Shown: positions 47,986-56,121 of the stretch, piece after piece
Layout: each line of letters starts with the position of its first letter
Numbering within the stretch: the first letter of the stretch is position 1
Source: DASQFQ01 sp963802905
Lineage (GTDB): Bacteria; Actinomycetota; Thermoleophilia; Solirubrobacterales; Solirubrobacteraceae
Direction of reading: 5' to 3'
DNA length: 64,000 nucleotides
NCBI GenBank assembly: GCA_963802905.1
Contig: CAWDKH010000008.1
Span: 62,001 to 126,000, forward strand
Notes under the pieces: generated by a model
What the model saw: only the letters and a program-made list of their open reading frames with translations
Database searches by the model: none
What the model was told of the DNA's origin: nothing
Program-made: the position numbers and the translations under genes

Positions 47986-48344
47986 ACGGGCCCCGAGGCG
48001 ATGCGTGGGGGGCGGCGAGTGGCTTGCGCACTCTGGTCGGCAAGGGCGTGCTCGGCCGCACGGGCTCCCTGCCCGGTGAGCTCGTACAGCCGCCGGCGCG
48101 GTCGTCCCTCGGCCGCCGTTGCCTCCTCCCAGCGGGAGGTCAGGAGGCCGAACTCTTCGAGCCGGCCCAGGGCCTTGTACAGCGTCCCGTGGCCCGTCAG
48201 CGCCCGTGAGCCGCTCTGCTCCCGCAAGGTCTGGGCAAGACCGAATCCGTGGAAGCTGGCGTGACCCGATCCACGGATCGACAGCGCCACCTCGAGGATC
48301 TCGGTCTCGAGGGGCAGCAGGGTTCCAGGCTTGCGCCGCGGCAC
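47982..48344 (-). CDS. PadR-family repressor
   Basis: About 120 residues from the GTG at 48344. The winged-helix core LETEILEVALSIRG, HGTLYKALGRLEEFGLLTSRW, then RPRRRLYELTGQG is typical of PadR. The GTG was preferred to an upstream ATG at 48380 because a palindromic operator (48358-48371) sits between them. It is co-translated with the downstream membrane protein and divergent from an MFS transporter. PadR proteins release DNA on binding small aromatic or drug-like ligands. Confidence 0.82.
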   Translation of the reverse strand: MPRRKPGTLLPLETEILEVALSIRGSGHASFHGFGLAQTLREQSGSRALTGHGTLYKALGRLEEFGLLTSRWEEATAAEGRPRRRLYELTGQGARAAEHALADQSAQATRRPPRIASGPV

Positions 48345-48357
48345 GCGCCAAAGAATA

Positions 48358-48371
48358 GGAAGATATCTTCC
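48358..48371. promoter_or_regulatory. PadR operator candidate
   Basis: GGAAGATATCTTCC is a perfect 14-bp palindrome 14 bp upstream of the padR GTG and 47 bp upstream of the divergent MFS start. PadR sites are often AT-rich palindromes of this kind, so it likely gives autorepression and control of the MFS gene. Confidence 0.6.
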
Positions 48372-48418
48372 CATTGTCAAAATGGGCCGAGATGGGCCGT
48401 GCGGGTAGACGGCCGGGA

Positions 48419-49564
48419 ATGGAATTCCGTCGCGATCGGCTCACCTGGATCGCGTACGTGGTGCTTGCGTGGTTTGCCTTCCTCCAGGCGGCCCCTGGAC
48501 TCGTCATCGGCCACCTGCGCAACGAGCTCGATCTGAGCTACTCGATCGGTGGGCTGCACCTTGCCGCGTTCGCGGCCGGGAGCCTCGTCGCCGGCGTGGT
48601 CTCCGCGCGGCTCGAACGGGGGCTCGGTCGGCGCGCGCTGTTCTGGTCCGCGGCCGCGGTGATGGGCGCGGGGGCAATCGGCTTGACGGCGGGGCGCACC
48701 GCCGACGTGACCGTCAGTTCGGTGCTGGTCATGGGCTTCGGCGGCGGGCTGCTGCTCGTGACGATCCAGGCCGCGCTCGCCGACCACCACGGCGAGCGCC
48801 GCGCGGTTGCGCTGACCGAGGCCAACGTGGCGGCGAGCATCGCCTACCTCGTATTGGTCGGTGTCCTGTCGCTCACGGCGGCGCTGGACGCGGGCTGGCG
48901 GGTCGCGCTGCTGGCCTCGCTCGCGGTCCCGGTGCTCGCGTGGTGGAGCAACCGGCGGGTGGCCATCGACGCGCCCGCACCGACGGGCGTGCCGCAGGGC
49001 CGCCTCCCCGGCGTGTTCTGGATCGCGGCCGCGATGCTCTTCTGCGCGGTCGCGGCCGAATGGTGCATCACCGCCTGGGGCGCGACCTTCGTCGAGGACG
49101 CCACCGACGTGTCGACGGACACCGCCGTCGCGCTGATGGCCGGCTACTTCGGCGGAGTGCTCGCCGGGCGCACGCTCGGCAGCCGGCTCGCGCGCCGGCA
49201 CGATCCGGCGCGGCTGCTCGCGGTCGCGTTGGTCGTGTCCGGCGCGGGCTTCGCGATCCTGTGGCCGTCGACGGCGCCCGCGCAGGCGCTGATCGGGCTC
49301 TCGCTGCTCGGGATCGGGCTCGGGAACTTGTTCCCGATGGGCCTGTCGGTGACGGTCGCGCTCGCGCCGGGGCGGACGGCGCTGGCGAGCGGACGGGCAG
49401 TGGCGATGACGTCCTTCGCGGTGCTGCTCGCTCCGCTCACGGTCGGAGCACTGGCGGACACGACGTCGCTGACGGCCGCGCTCGGTGTCGTGCCGGTCAT
49501 CCTCGCGCTCGCCGCGGCGGGGCTCACCCTCGTGCGTCGAGCGACGGCGCGAGCGAGCGGCTAG
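48419..49564 (+). CDS. MFS transporter, 12-TM
   Basis: 381 residues with 12 hydrophobic segments. RLERGLGRRALF is a reduced motif A between TM2 and TM3, and GFGGGLLLVTIQAALADHHGERRA and LGIGLGNLFPMGLSVTVAL are further MFS turns. The ATG at 48419 is the first Met before TM1. The family resembles small sugar or drug MFS permeases; the substrate is unknown. Probably repressed by the divergent PadR protein. The stop overlaps the convergent nucleoside hydrolase stop by 4 bases (CTAG). Confidence 0.85.
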   Translation: MEFRRDRLTWIAYVVLAWFAFLQAAPGLVIGHLRNELDLSYSIGGLHLAAFAAGSLVAGVVSARLERGLGRRALFWSAAAVMGAGAIGLTAGRTADVTVSSVLVMGFGGGLLLVTIQAALADHHGERRAVALTEANVAASIAYLVLVGVLSLTAALDAGWRVALLASLAVPVLAWWSNRRVAIDAPAPTGVPQGRLPGVFWIAAAMLFCAVAAEWCITAWGATFVEDATDVSTDTAVALMAGYFGGVLAGRTLGSRLARRHDPARLLAVALVVSGAGFAILWPSTAPAQALIGLSLLGIGLGNLFPMGLSVTVALAPGRTALASGRAVAMTSFAVLLAPLTVGALADTTSLTAALGVVPVILALAAAGLTLVRRATARASG

Positions 49565-50571
49565 CCGCGCCCGTTCAGGATGGCCAGGAAGTGGCGCTCG
49601 AACGCCCGGGCGTCAGCCGCGACGCCGAGGCGGATCCGGGCGCCCCGCGGGTCGACCACCGTTCGGCCGGCCTCCACCCCGCTCTGAACAACGGTGAGCC
49701 TCGTGGGTTCGTAGGTCACGAGACGGCCGGTGATCGCCGCGGCCGCGTTGAGCGGATCCCACCAGTACATGAGGCCCTGGCGCATGAACTCCTGCACGTC
49801 GGGGTCCGAGAGGATCGTGACAACCGTCGCGGTGGCCACCGTCGTGTTGTCCGCCTCGAGCCGATCGAAGAAGTCGAACGTGATCGGCACGAAGTCGGTG
49901 GCGTTGAGCGCGGTGAGGTAGATCTTGCCCGAGAGGGCGGAGAACACCTTCTGGGCGGCGGCCGGATCGGCCCAGAAGTTGAACTCCTGCCCGTGATCGA
50001 TGCCGTCGCCGGCGCCGCAGCAGAGGTTCCCGTGCGTCGTGCCGGCGCCCATGACGAAGACGCGGTCGATGCGCCTCGCGAGGGAGGGGTCGCGCGCGAG
50101 TGCCTGCGCGACGTTGGTCAGCGGACCCTGCGCGATGAGCGTGAACCTGCCCCGCGGTGCGGTCAGGATCCGAGCCGCGCGGCCCTCCGTGGGCACGTCG
50201 GGGCAGCCCGCTGAGTCGCCGAGCGCGGCCGCGTTGTGGACCACCCGATCGACATAGCTGCGGATCGCCTCCGGGAGCGGGTTGGCGCCGAGCGCGTCGC
50301 CGTCGGACACGGGGACACCGTGCAGCCCGTGCTTGCGCAGCAGGCAGCGCGCGTGGCTGAGGCCCCGGCCCGTGTAGCCGGCGCCCGACAGCGAGACGGT
50401 GACCGCATCGAGGTCGATGAAGCCGTGCCGGTCGGCCTGTGCCAGGTAGGCGAGGGTCGCCGCGTCGTCGAAGCTCATGTCCGCGTCGACGACGACGCTC
50501 GGCCGGGCGTCCGCGGCCGTCGGCAGGACGGCGCAGATCAGCATCGCGAGGAGCAGGAGGCGGGTGCGCAT
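49561..50571 (-). CDS. Exported inosine/uridine-type nucleoside hydrolase
   Basis: 336 residues with a signal peptide (LLLLAMLICAVLPTAADA). VVVDADMSFDDAATLAYL is the Ca-binding DxDxxxDD motif of nucleoside hydrolases, with Met/Ser in place of the usual Thr/Gly. FTLIAQGPLTNVAQAL, VFVMGAG, EFNFWADPAAA and WWDPLNAAAA match the remaining conserved blocks. It would cleave ribonucleosides to base plus ribose outside the membrane. No uptake genes adjoin it. Confidence 0.85.
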   Translation of the reverse strand: MRTRLLLLAMLICAVLPTAADARPSVVVDADMSFDDAATLAYLAQADRHGFIDLDAVTVSLSGAGYTGRGLSHARCLLRKHGLHGVPVSDGDALGANPLPEAIRSYVDRVVHNAAALGDSAGCPDVPTEGRAARILTAPRGRFTLIAQGPLTNVAQALARDPSLARRIDRVFVMGAGTTHGNLCCGAGDGIDHGQEFNFWADPAAAQKVFSALSGKIYLTALNATDFVPITFDFFDRLEADNTTVATATVVTILSDPDVQEFMRQGLMYWWDPLNAAAAITGRLVTYEPTRLTVVQSGVEAGRTVVDPRGARIRLGVAADARAFERHFLAILNGRG

Positions 50572-50603
50572 GCCGCGATTGTCACGCCGGGCGTCGCGGC
50601 TGA

Positions 50604-50621
50604 CCATCCCAGGATTCTGGG
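50604..50621 (+). repeat. Dispersed intergenic palindrome, copy A
   Basis: CCATCCCAGGATTCTGGG, with 5-bp arms CCCAG/CTGGG and a 4-base centre, between the divergent-in-layout genes ending at 50571 (start) and 50632 (stop). The related copies are at 53922, 57621 and 62309. Confidence 0.5.
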
Positions 50622-50631
50622 TTGAGCGACC

Positions 50632-51645
50632 CTACTCGGCGACAGCTTCGAGCAGGTGCGGCCCGGCGGTCAGCGCAGTGGTGCGCGCGAGGCGGAGGCT
50701 CGCCTGATCCAGAAGCTGCGTGAACTCTGCCTCGGTGCGCTCGCGGCCACCCGCGTACGCCAGCATGATCAAGTCGACGAGGGCGGCGGACAGCATCGGG
50801 CCGCTGGGTGACATGCGTTCGGGAAGGATCAGCTCGACGATCACCAGTCGTGCGGCTCCATCCATTGCGGCGCGGCAATTTCGCAGGATGGCGACGCACC
50901 GCTCGTCGTCCCAGTCGTGGAGGACGCTCTTGAGGACGTAGACGTCGCCACCAGCCGGGATCGACGAGAAGAAGTCGCCCTCGACGAGCTCGCAACGATC
51001 GGCCACGCCCTGCTCGGCGAGGTAGTCCTCCGCGAGCTCGAGCATCCCCGGTCGTTCGAGCAGGACGCCGGCGATCTCCGGACGCTGTCGCAGGACCTCG
51101 GCCACCAGGGTTCCCGCGCCGCCCCCGACATCGACGACGGTCCGCGCGCCGCGCAGGACCTCCGACGCGGCGAGCTCGCGAGCCGCGGGCAGGGTTCGAG
51201 CCAGCATGCGGGCCGCCGCGCTCGCCTCCACCTCCGGGTTCGCCGCGTAGTACTCGAACAATGGCGCGCCGTAGACGCTGTCGAACCCCGTCTCGCCGGT
51301 CTGGACGGTGTGCAGCAGCTCACCGAACGAGCGGTACATCTCCTCGCCGAAGTTGAGGACGACGTCGCGCGTGCGGCCGGGCGCATCGGCGCGCAGAGCC
51401 GCCGCCGCGTCGTTGGACGCGAAGCGGCCGTCCTCGTGCTCGCAGAACACGCCTGCTGCGACGAGCGCGCGAAGCACGCGGCGCAGCTGCGACGCGCGGG
51501 CCCCGACCTCGCGTGCGATGTCCTCGGCAGCCAGCGGCTCCGGGTCGAGCACGTCGGCCACCCCCAGCTTCGCCGCGACGTACAGCGCCTGCGAGAGCTG
51601 GTAGCCCCGGGCGATCCCCATCACCGTCTGCTCGGCGGGTTCCAC
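50632..51645 (-). CDS. SAM-dependent O-methyltransferase (acetylserotonin/hydroxyneurosporene type)
   Basis: 337 residues from a GTG at 51645. The N-terminal dimerisation domain is a winged helix (LGVADVLDPEPLAAEDIAREVGA...LRRVLRALVAAGVF). The catalytic domain has TVVDVGGGAGTLVAEVL (motif I), LLERPGMLELAEDYL, EGDFFSSIPAGGDVYVLKSVLHDWDDERC (with the catalytic His in LHDW) and ELILPE. These enzymes methylate hydroxyls of phenolic or polyketide-type compounds. No biosynthetic cluster adjoins it, so the substrate is unknown. Confidence 0.88.
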   Translation of the reverse strand: MEPAEQTVMGIARGYQLSQALYVAAKLGVADVLDPEPLAAEDIAREVGARASQLRRVLRALVAAGVFCEHEDGRFASNDAAAALRADAPGRTRDVVLNFGEEMYRSFGELLHTVQTGETGFDSVYGAPLFEYYAANPEVEASAAARMLARTLPAARELAASEVLRGARTVVDVGGGAGTLVAEVLRQRPEIAGVLLERPGMLELAEDYLAEQGVADRCELVEGDFFSSIPAGGDVYVLKSVLHDWDDERCVAILRNCRAAMDGAARLVIVELILPERMSPSGPMLSAALVDLIMLAYAGGRERTEAEFTQLLDQASLRLARTTALTAGPHLLEAVAE

Positions 51646-51678
51646 CGCGCCAATCCTATGCTCGGCCTGGTGTGACGG

Positions 51679-52515
51679 ATGTACCGTCGAAGGCTCGTGA
51701 ACGTCACAGCCCGCAAGGGGAGTTCTGCGGCACTCCTCGCAGCGGTCGGTTGCGCCCTCGCCGTGATGGGCTGCAGCCGATCCTCGGGGACAAGCCCGCC
51801 GGTGCCGCCGGGCTCGGGCTCGACGTACACGTTGATGCAGATGAACCTGTGCTTGTCCGGGCTGGCCGGCTGCTACGGCAAGGCCGCATACCCGGCAGTC
51901 GTGGAGGAGGCAGTGGCCCGGATCCGTGAAGCGCGCCCGGACGCGGTCACCGTCAACGAGGCGTGCCGGAGGGACGTCGCGGAGATCGCCCGGCGGGGCG
52001 GATACCACCTGCGGTTCTCGAGGGTGATCTACCTCGGCAAGCCCCTGAAGTGCGTCCAACCGGGCGGCCGTGGCCTCTTCGGTGACGCGGTGCTCACCCG
52101 TGCAGCCGTCGCGAGCGCCGAACACCAGGAGTTCGAGGCACAAGCCGGCATCGAGCAGCGCCGATGGCTGTGCGTCACCACCCGAGTCGACGTCGACGTG
52201 TGCACCGCCCACCTGAACACACGCTCGAGCACCGAAGTGGCCGGGAACGACGCGCAGTGCGTCGAGCTCGCGGCGCTCCTGGCACGTCGCGCGGCCGCCC
52301 GCACCGTCGCCTTCGGGGGCGACGTCAACCGCCGCCGCTCCTGCGCGCCCGACGGTCTCTGGACCCGCACGGACCGGTCCGCCGAGCAGGCTCCGGGAAT
52401 CCAGCACGTCTACGGAACCGGCGCGCTGCGCGCGCCCTCGGCGGAGGTGCTCCCGGCCGCGCACACCGACCACGACGTCCTGCTGGTCCGGGCGGACCTC
52501 AGCGCAGAGCGATGA
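51679..52515 (+). CDS. Lipoprotein of the endonuclease/exonuclease/phosphatase superfamily
   Basis: 278 residues with a lipoprotein signal (lipobox VMGC, Cys32). The EEP fold motifs are in order: MQMNLCLSG (Asn metal ligand), VTVNEAC (Glu), CTAHLN (His/Asn), GGDVN (Asp/Asn) and HTDHD (catalytic His at the end). The Cys-rich surface is typical of exported actinobacterial EEP proteins. It could hydrolyse phosphodiesters in nucleic acids, lipids or nucleotides outside the membrane. It is divergent from the O-methyltransferase, 33 bp apart. Confidence 0.82.
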   Translation: MYRRRLVNVTARKGSSAALLAAVGCALAVMGCSRSSGTSPPVPPGSGSTYTLMQMNLCLSGLAGCYGKAAYPAVVEEAVARIREARPDAVTVNEACRRDVAEIARRGGYHLRFSRVIYLGKPLKCVQPGGRGLFGDAVLTRAAVASAEHQEFEAQAGIEQRRWLCVTTRVDVDVCTAHLNTRSSTEVAGNDAQCVELAALLARRAAARTVAFGGDVNRRRSCAPDGLWTRTDRSAEQAPGIQHVYGTGALRAPSAEVLPAAHTDHDVLLVRADLSAER

Positions 52516-52527
52516 GTCGCGTCGAGG

Positions 52528-52884
52528 TCAGCCGATGTGCGCGAGCACGTTGATGATCGTGCCGCCGGGATCTTCGACGAAGAAGCGGCGAACGCCCCAC
52601 GGCTCGTCGGTGAGCGGGTAGACGACCTGCAGTCCCCGCCGTACGACCTCGGCGTGCGCGGCATCGACGGCCGCGGGGTCACCGACGTCGACACCGAAGC
52701 TCGGCTGCGCACCCTGCATCTCCTGGGCGCCGACGATGATCTCAGCCGTGGGGTTCTCGGGCGATTGGAGGTCCAGGACCGGATCCTCCATGGCGACTCG
52801 CATCCCGAGAACGTCGACGTAGAAATCCCGCGACGCGATGAGCTCCTGCCCGCCGGCATAGGCGACGATTCGTCTGACAGACAT
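52528..52884 (-). CDS. Glyoxalase/bleomycin-resistance-type (VOC) protein
   Basis: 118 residues from the ATG at 52884 (MSVRRIVAYAGGQEL). It has the beta-alpha-beta-beta-beta pattern: SRDFYVDVLGMRVAM, SFGVDVGDPAAVDAAHAEVVRRG, then WGVRRFFVEDPGGTIINVLAH, a typical VOC end with a metal-ligand Glu. Single-domain VOC proteins dimerise to form the metal site. The function ranges from isomerase to drug binding and is not known here. Confidence 0.82.
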   Translation of the reverse strand: MSVRRIVAYAGGQELIASRDFYVDVLGMRVAMEDPVLDLQSPENPTAEIIVGAQEMQGAQPSFGVDVGDPAAVDAAHAEVVRRGLQVVYPLTDEPWGVRRFFVEDPGGTIINVLAHIG

Positions 52885-52904
52885 GGGAACAACCGTAGCC
52901 AAGC

Positions 52905-52934
52905 ACGTGGGCCGGGTCAGTGCCCGGCCCACGT
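52905..52934 (-). terminator. Strong hairpin terminator after the collagen-like gene
   Basis: ACGTGGGCCGGG-TCAGTG-CCCGGCCCACGT is a perfect 12-bp stem, 12 bases past the collagen-like stop at 52946 and before the VOC start at 52884, so the VOC gene has its own promoter. Confidence 0.8.
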
Positions 52935-52945
52935 ACGAATAGCGC

Positions 52946-53545
52946 TTACGCCGCCGCGCACACCACCTTGGCCACGACCGAGCTGGGCTGGGCGTTGCCA
53001 GCGAGCGTGGTCACGTTGTTCACCTTCACCGTCCAGCCAACCGGGACTCCCGCGCTCATGGTCGGCTGGCTGTCCAGGGCGACGGTGCCGAACTCTCCGG
53101 TGCCGCTGGCATCCCAGCCACCGCCGGTCGCGCGCTCACCCGTCAGGCACGACGCGGTCACAGAGACGATCGCTGAGGCAGCCACAGCGGTGGATGCCGA
53201 CTCGCGCACGACAATGTTCGCGATCCCAGTCCCGTCGGTGCCTGCGTCGCCCTTGTCACCCTTGGCCCCCTTGGGACCTGTGGCGCCCGTGGCGCCGTTT
53301 GCGCCTGCGGCGCCCGTCGCGCCGGTGGCCCCGGCGGGAATCTGGCCCGCACCGAAATCGGCCTTGCGCAACGACCCGTTTTTCACCTTCGCACCCGTCA
53401 CGGCATTCTTCTTGATCTGCCGCGTGCCGACGCTATTTGCGGGTAGCACGATCGCGGCGTAGCTGGTACCTCCCAGGGCGACCGACAACGCGATTACCGA
53501 CACGACGAGCGCAGGGCTCGGACGGTGAAACTTCGGGTTCCTCAT
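52946..53545 (-). CDS. Secreted collagen-like Gly-x-y repeat protein
   Basis: 199 residues. The N-terminus (SPALVVSVIALSVALGGTSYAA) is a signal peptide of a form very common in Solirubrobacterales. The conserved NSVGTRQIKKNAVTGAKVKNGSLRKADF follows. A collagen-like block of about 11 Gly-x-y triplets (AGATGATGAAGANGATG, then PKGAKGDKGDAG) comes next, and then a C-terminal beta domain of about 95 residues with two Cys. It is probably a short surface fibre trimerised by the C-terminal domain. The function is unknown. Confidence 0.85.
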   Translation of the reverse strand: MRNPKFHRPSPALVVSVIALSVALGGTSYAAIVLPANSVGTRQIKKNAVTGAKVKNGSLRKADFGAGQIPAGATGATGAAGANGATGATGPKGAKGDKGDAGTDGTGIANIVVRESASTAVAASAIVSVTASCLTGERATGGGWDASGTGEFGTVALDSQPTMSAGVPVGWTVKVNNVTTLAGNAQPSSVVAKVVCAAA

Positions 53546-53667
53546 GGAATCCCCTCTGATAGGAAGAAAGCGCTCAGGGCCGCAGGGGCGCCGCCACTGC
53601 CAGAGGGTCAGGAGCCTTTACACAAAGAGTCTGTGCGTTGACCAACCAACCACCGTCTCAACCCAAA

Positions 53668-53722
53668 GTCAAGGCGCGTCAACTGACACAAAGTCAACGG
53701 ATGCAATGTGACACCACGTCAA
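53668..53722. repeat. Four GTCAA direct repeats
   Basis: GTCAA occurs at 53668-53672, 53678-53682, 53693-53697 and 53718-53722, and two copies are AAAGTCAA. They lie about 120-180 bp upstream of the collagen-like start and are possible activator sites. Confidence 0.4.
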
Positions 53723-53921
53723 TGGAAATCCTGTGACAGCGATCGCAGGAAGCGCGTGATCGCCGCTCGCACCCGTGGGCCATGTCGGCCGTCATCCGCG
53801 CGCCGACCGAGGCGCCGATCGGGACCACCCGGTGGAGTCGTCGACGAACACGACGCCCAATCTGCCGCTCCCCCTGCGCGCGGCGTTTGGCGCATCGGAT
53901 CCGAGGGCTGACAGCGGACGT

Positions 53922-53938
53922 CCATCCCAGGAACCTGG
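53922..53938 (+). repeat. Dispersed intergenic palindrome, copy B
   Basis: CCATCCCAGGAACCTGG. The 5' half is identical to copy A, and the right arm is one base shorter (CCTGGCC). Confidence 0.4.
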
Positions 53939-54076
53939 CCAGTTGAACCGCCATGAGCTGGCACGGGCGACGAGTTTGTTTTCCGACACCTATTTGTCGC
54001 TAATGTAGTGTGTCGAGCGAGTGTGTGAGTGGGCGCGCTCGCGTGCCAAGGACCGGGAAAAGGGGTGGTTGCACGG

Positions 54077-54481
54077 ATGTCAGCGGATACGCCGTTGCGC
54101 GTGGTCATCGCGGACGACGACGCATTCGCTCGCCGCGTGATCAAGCACGCGCTCCAGGCCAGAGGGATGACCGTGGTCGCAGAGGCCAAGGACGGGCGCG
54201 AAGCGGTCGAGCTCGGCTTGATCCACCGGCCCGACGTGGTGGTCCTCGACGTCGTGATGCCGGGGCTCGATGGGATCCTCGCGACGCGTCGAATCCTGAA
54301 CGCCGAGCCTGAGCTGCTCGTGGTCGTGCTGACGGGCGCCGGCGAGGACGAGCTTGGACTCCAGGCGCTGCGGGCCGGCGCCGTCGGTGTGGTTCCCAAA
54401 GACGCGGACCTCGACGCGCTGGCTCGCGCGGTCGAACGGGCGGGCCGAGGCGAGTGGGCGATCGCGCGAGCAGCGGGCTAG
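54077..54481 (+). CDS. Stand-alone receiver-domain protein, possibly truncated response regulator
   Basis: 134 residues: only a CheY-like receiver. The acidic pair is in VIADDDAF, the phospho-Asp in VVLDVVMPGLDG, Thr in VVLTGAGED and Lys in VVPKDAD. NarL-type proteins normally continue with an HTH; here it stops right after GRGEWAIARAAG, and the next gene is a remnant. It may be a genuine single-domain regulator or a regulator cut by the same event that truncated the oxidoreductase. No kinase is adjacent. Confidence 0.75.
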   Translation: MSADTPLRVVIADDDAFARRVIKHALQARGMTVVAEAKDGREAVELGLIHRPDVVVLDVVMPGLDGILATRRILNAEPELLVVVLTGAGEDELGLQALRAGAVGVVPKDADLDALARAVERAGRGEWAIARAAG

Positions 54482-54526
54482 CGCGGCAACCTCGCTCGGA
54501 AGGGGGCGAGCATCTCGCGCAAAGCA

Positions 54527-55036
54527 TCAGGTGGTGGTGAAGCGCTGGGGGCGGACGTGCTCGAGCTCTTTGGGGATGAGGCCGTTGACCACTTCAGCGG
54601 CAACGAGCCGGCCCGCGACCGGTGCGAGTGTGACGGCCGAGTGCATGACCGCGACGAAGGCGCCGGGGCGGCCGGGCAGGGGCCCGATGATCGGCAGGCC
54701 GTCGACCGGCATCGGCCGCACCCCGATACGAGCCTCGACGAGCCTTACGTTTTGCCCGCCGGCGAAGGTCTGCTCGAGCCGTTGCAGCGTCGCGCGTGCG
54801 CTGCGCTGCAGGTCGTTGTAATCGAGCTCTCCGGTGTAGTCCTCGGCCGCCAGCAGCAGTCCGTCTGTGGTCTGGCGGACTTCGACCTCGGGACAGCTCA
54901 CGAGAGTGCGGACCAGGCCTTCTGGGGCTTTGAAGCGCATCAGTACGGCGGGAGAGGTAGCGACGGGCAGGTCCACGTCGATTGCAGCGCACAGGGGCGC
55001 GACGTCAGCACCGGCCGCCAATGAGAGCGTCAACAC
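54527..55036 (-). pseudogene. C-terminal fragment of a FAD-dependent amino-acid oxidase/dehydrogenase (DAO family)
   Basis: 169 residues, about 45% of a normal ~370-residue enzyme. The substrate domain and C-terminal FAD contact remain (IGVRPMPVDGLPIIGPLPG, then VAVMHSAVTLAPVAGRLVA, typical of glycine oxidase/D-amino-acid dehydrogenase). The N-terminal GxGxxG FAD fold is absent: upstream of LAAGADVAPL the sequence turns at once into the sigma-factor promoter region. It cannot be an active oxidase. Unlike the other broken genes, this is a true truncation. Confidence 0.75.
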
Positions 55037-55134
55037 GGCAGCGGCTGCCGGACGGACGGCCTGGCCTGCAACCCTTGCCCCGTGAGCATGGCGCCGGGTG
55101 ATGAGTTTTCGGGCCGCCCGCCGTCACACACACC

Positions 55135-56121
55135 ATGAACTCCATTACCGACGATCTCCGGCCGCTCGACGAGCAGGCCTTCGGCGCCCGCGTCGAGCCC
55201 CACCGCCGCGAGTTGCACGTCCACTGCTACCGCCTGCTCGGGTCGCTCGAGGAGGCCGAGGACCTCGTCCAGGAGGCGTTCCTGCGCGCGTGGCGCCGGC
55301 GCGAGACGTACGAGGGCCGCGCGTCGGTTCGCGCGTGGCTGTACCGGATCGCGACGAACGCCTGCCTGGACGCGCTCGACAAGCGCCCGCGGCGGCCGAG
55401 CGCGAGCGGCGAGGTCGCGTGGCTGCAGCCCTATCCCGACGAGCTCCTCGAGCAGCTGCCCGACCGGCGCGAGGGCCCGGAGGACGTGGCGCTCGCCAAG
55501 GAGACCGTCGAGCTGGCGTTCATCGTCGCCATCCAGCACCTCGCGCCGCTGCCACGGGCCGTGCTCGTTCTGCGCGACGTCCTCGGCTGCTCGGCGAAGG
55601 AAACCGCGCGGTTGCTCGAGACGACAGAGGCGTCGGTGAACTCCGCGCTGCAGCGCGCGCGGGCTGGGTTGCGGGAGAGCCTGCCCGAGGACCGCGAGGC
55701 GTGGCACCACGCCGCCGAGCCGACCGCCGCCGAGCGGGAGCTGCTCTCCCGCTTCGTCGAGTGCAGCGAGCGCGCCGACCCCGAGGGCCTGGCCGCGCTC
55801 ATGCACGAGGACGTCCGCTTCTCGATGCCGCCGACGCCCGGCGTCTGGACCGGCCGAAGCACGGTCGTGCAGCGCTGGATCGACGGCGGGTTCGGATCGG
55901 AGGCGTTTGGCAGCATTCGGTGCGTGGTCACCCGCGCCAACGGTCAGCCCGCGGTTGCGTTCTACGTGCGCACGCCGGGCGACGCCGCGTACGAACCGCT
56001 GGCGATCGACGTCCTGCGGGTGCAGGACGGGGCCGTCACCGAGATCGTCACCTTCGACGGCGCGGTGTTCGAGCACTTCGACCTGCCGGCCACGCTCAGC
56101 GCGGCGGTCGGTACGCGATGA
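55135..56121 (+). CDS. ECF sigma factor with SnoaL-like C-terminal domain
   Basis: 328 residues. Sigma region 2 is HCYRLLGSLEEAEDLVQEAFLRAWRR...RAWLYRIATNACLD and region 4 is LPRAVLVLRDVLGCSAKETARLLETTEASVNSALQRARAGL. The C-terminal ~115 residues (RFVECSERADPEGLAALMHEDVRFSMPP...) are a SnoaL-like fold that replaces an anti-sigma factor in this ECF group. No anti-sigma gene is adjacent. The stop overlaps the start of the lactonase-like gene (ATGA), so that enzyme is co-translated. Confidence 0.9.
   Translation: MNSITDDLRPLDEQAFGARVEPHRRELHVHCYRLLGSLEEAEDLVQEAFLRAWRRRETYEGRASVRAWLYRIATNACLDALDKRPRRPSASGEVAWLQPYPDELLEQLPDRREGPEDVALAKETVELAFIVAIQHLAPLPRAVLVLRDVLGCSAKETARLLETTEASVNSALQRARAGLRESLPEDREAWHHAAEPTAAERELLSRFVECSERADPEGLAALMHEDVRFSMPPTPGVWTGRSTVVQRWIDGGFGSEAFGSIRCVVTRANGQPAVAFYVRTPGDAAYEPLAIDVLRVQDGAVTEIVTFDGAVFEHFDLPATLSAAVGTR

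Larger units (their letters stand above)
53546..54076. other. 531-bp gene-free region with GTCAA repeats
   Basis: No credible gene was found. It is AT-richer than its surroundings and has four GTCAA copies at 53668, 53678, 53693 and 53718 (spacings 10, 15, 25). A copy of the CCATCCCAGG palindrome lies at 53922-53938, and CGACA-6-TGTCG at 53984-53999 just before the receiver gene. It likely holds the promoter of the collagen-like gene (minus) and of the receiver gene (plus). Confidence 0.5.

Noticed and set aside
53220..53345. Short-period repetitive DNA that might be a CRISPR-like or tandem repeat
   Set aside because: It encodes the Gly-x-y triplets of the collagen-like protein; the period is 9 bases and in frame.
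53719..54399. Open minus-strand frame of 226 codons across the spacer and the receiver gene
   Set aside because: No start signal, Ser/Thr/Pro-rich shadow composition, and its upstream half lies on the receiver domain coding sequence.
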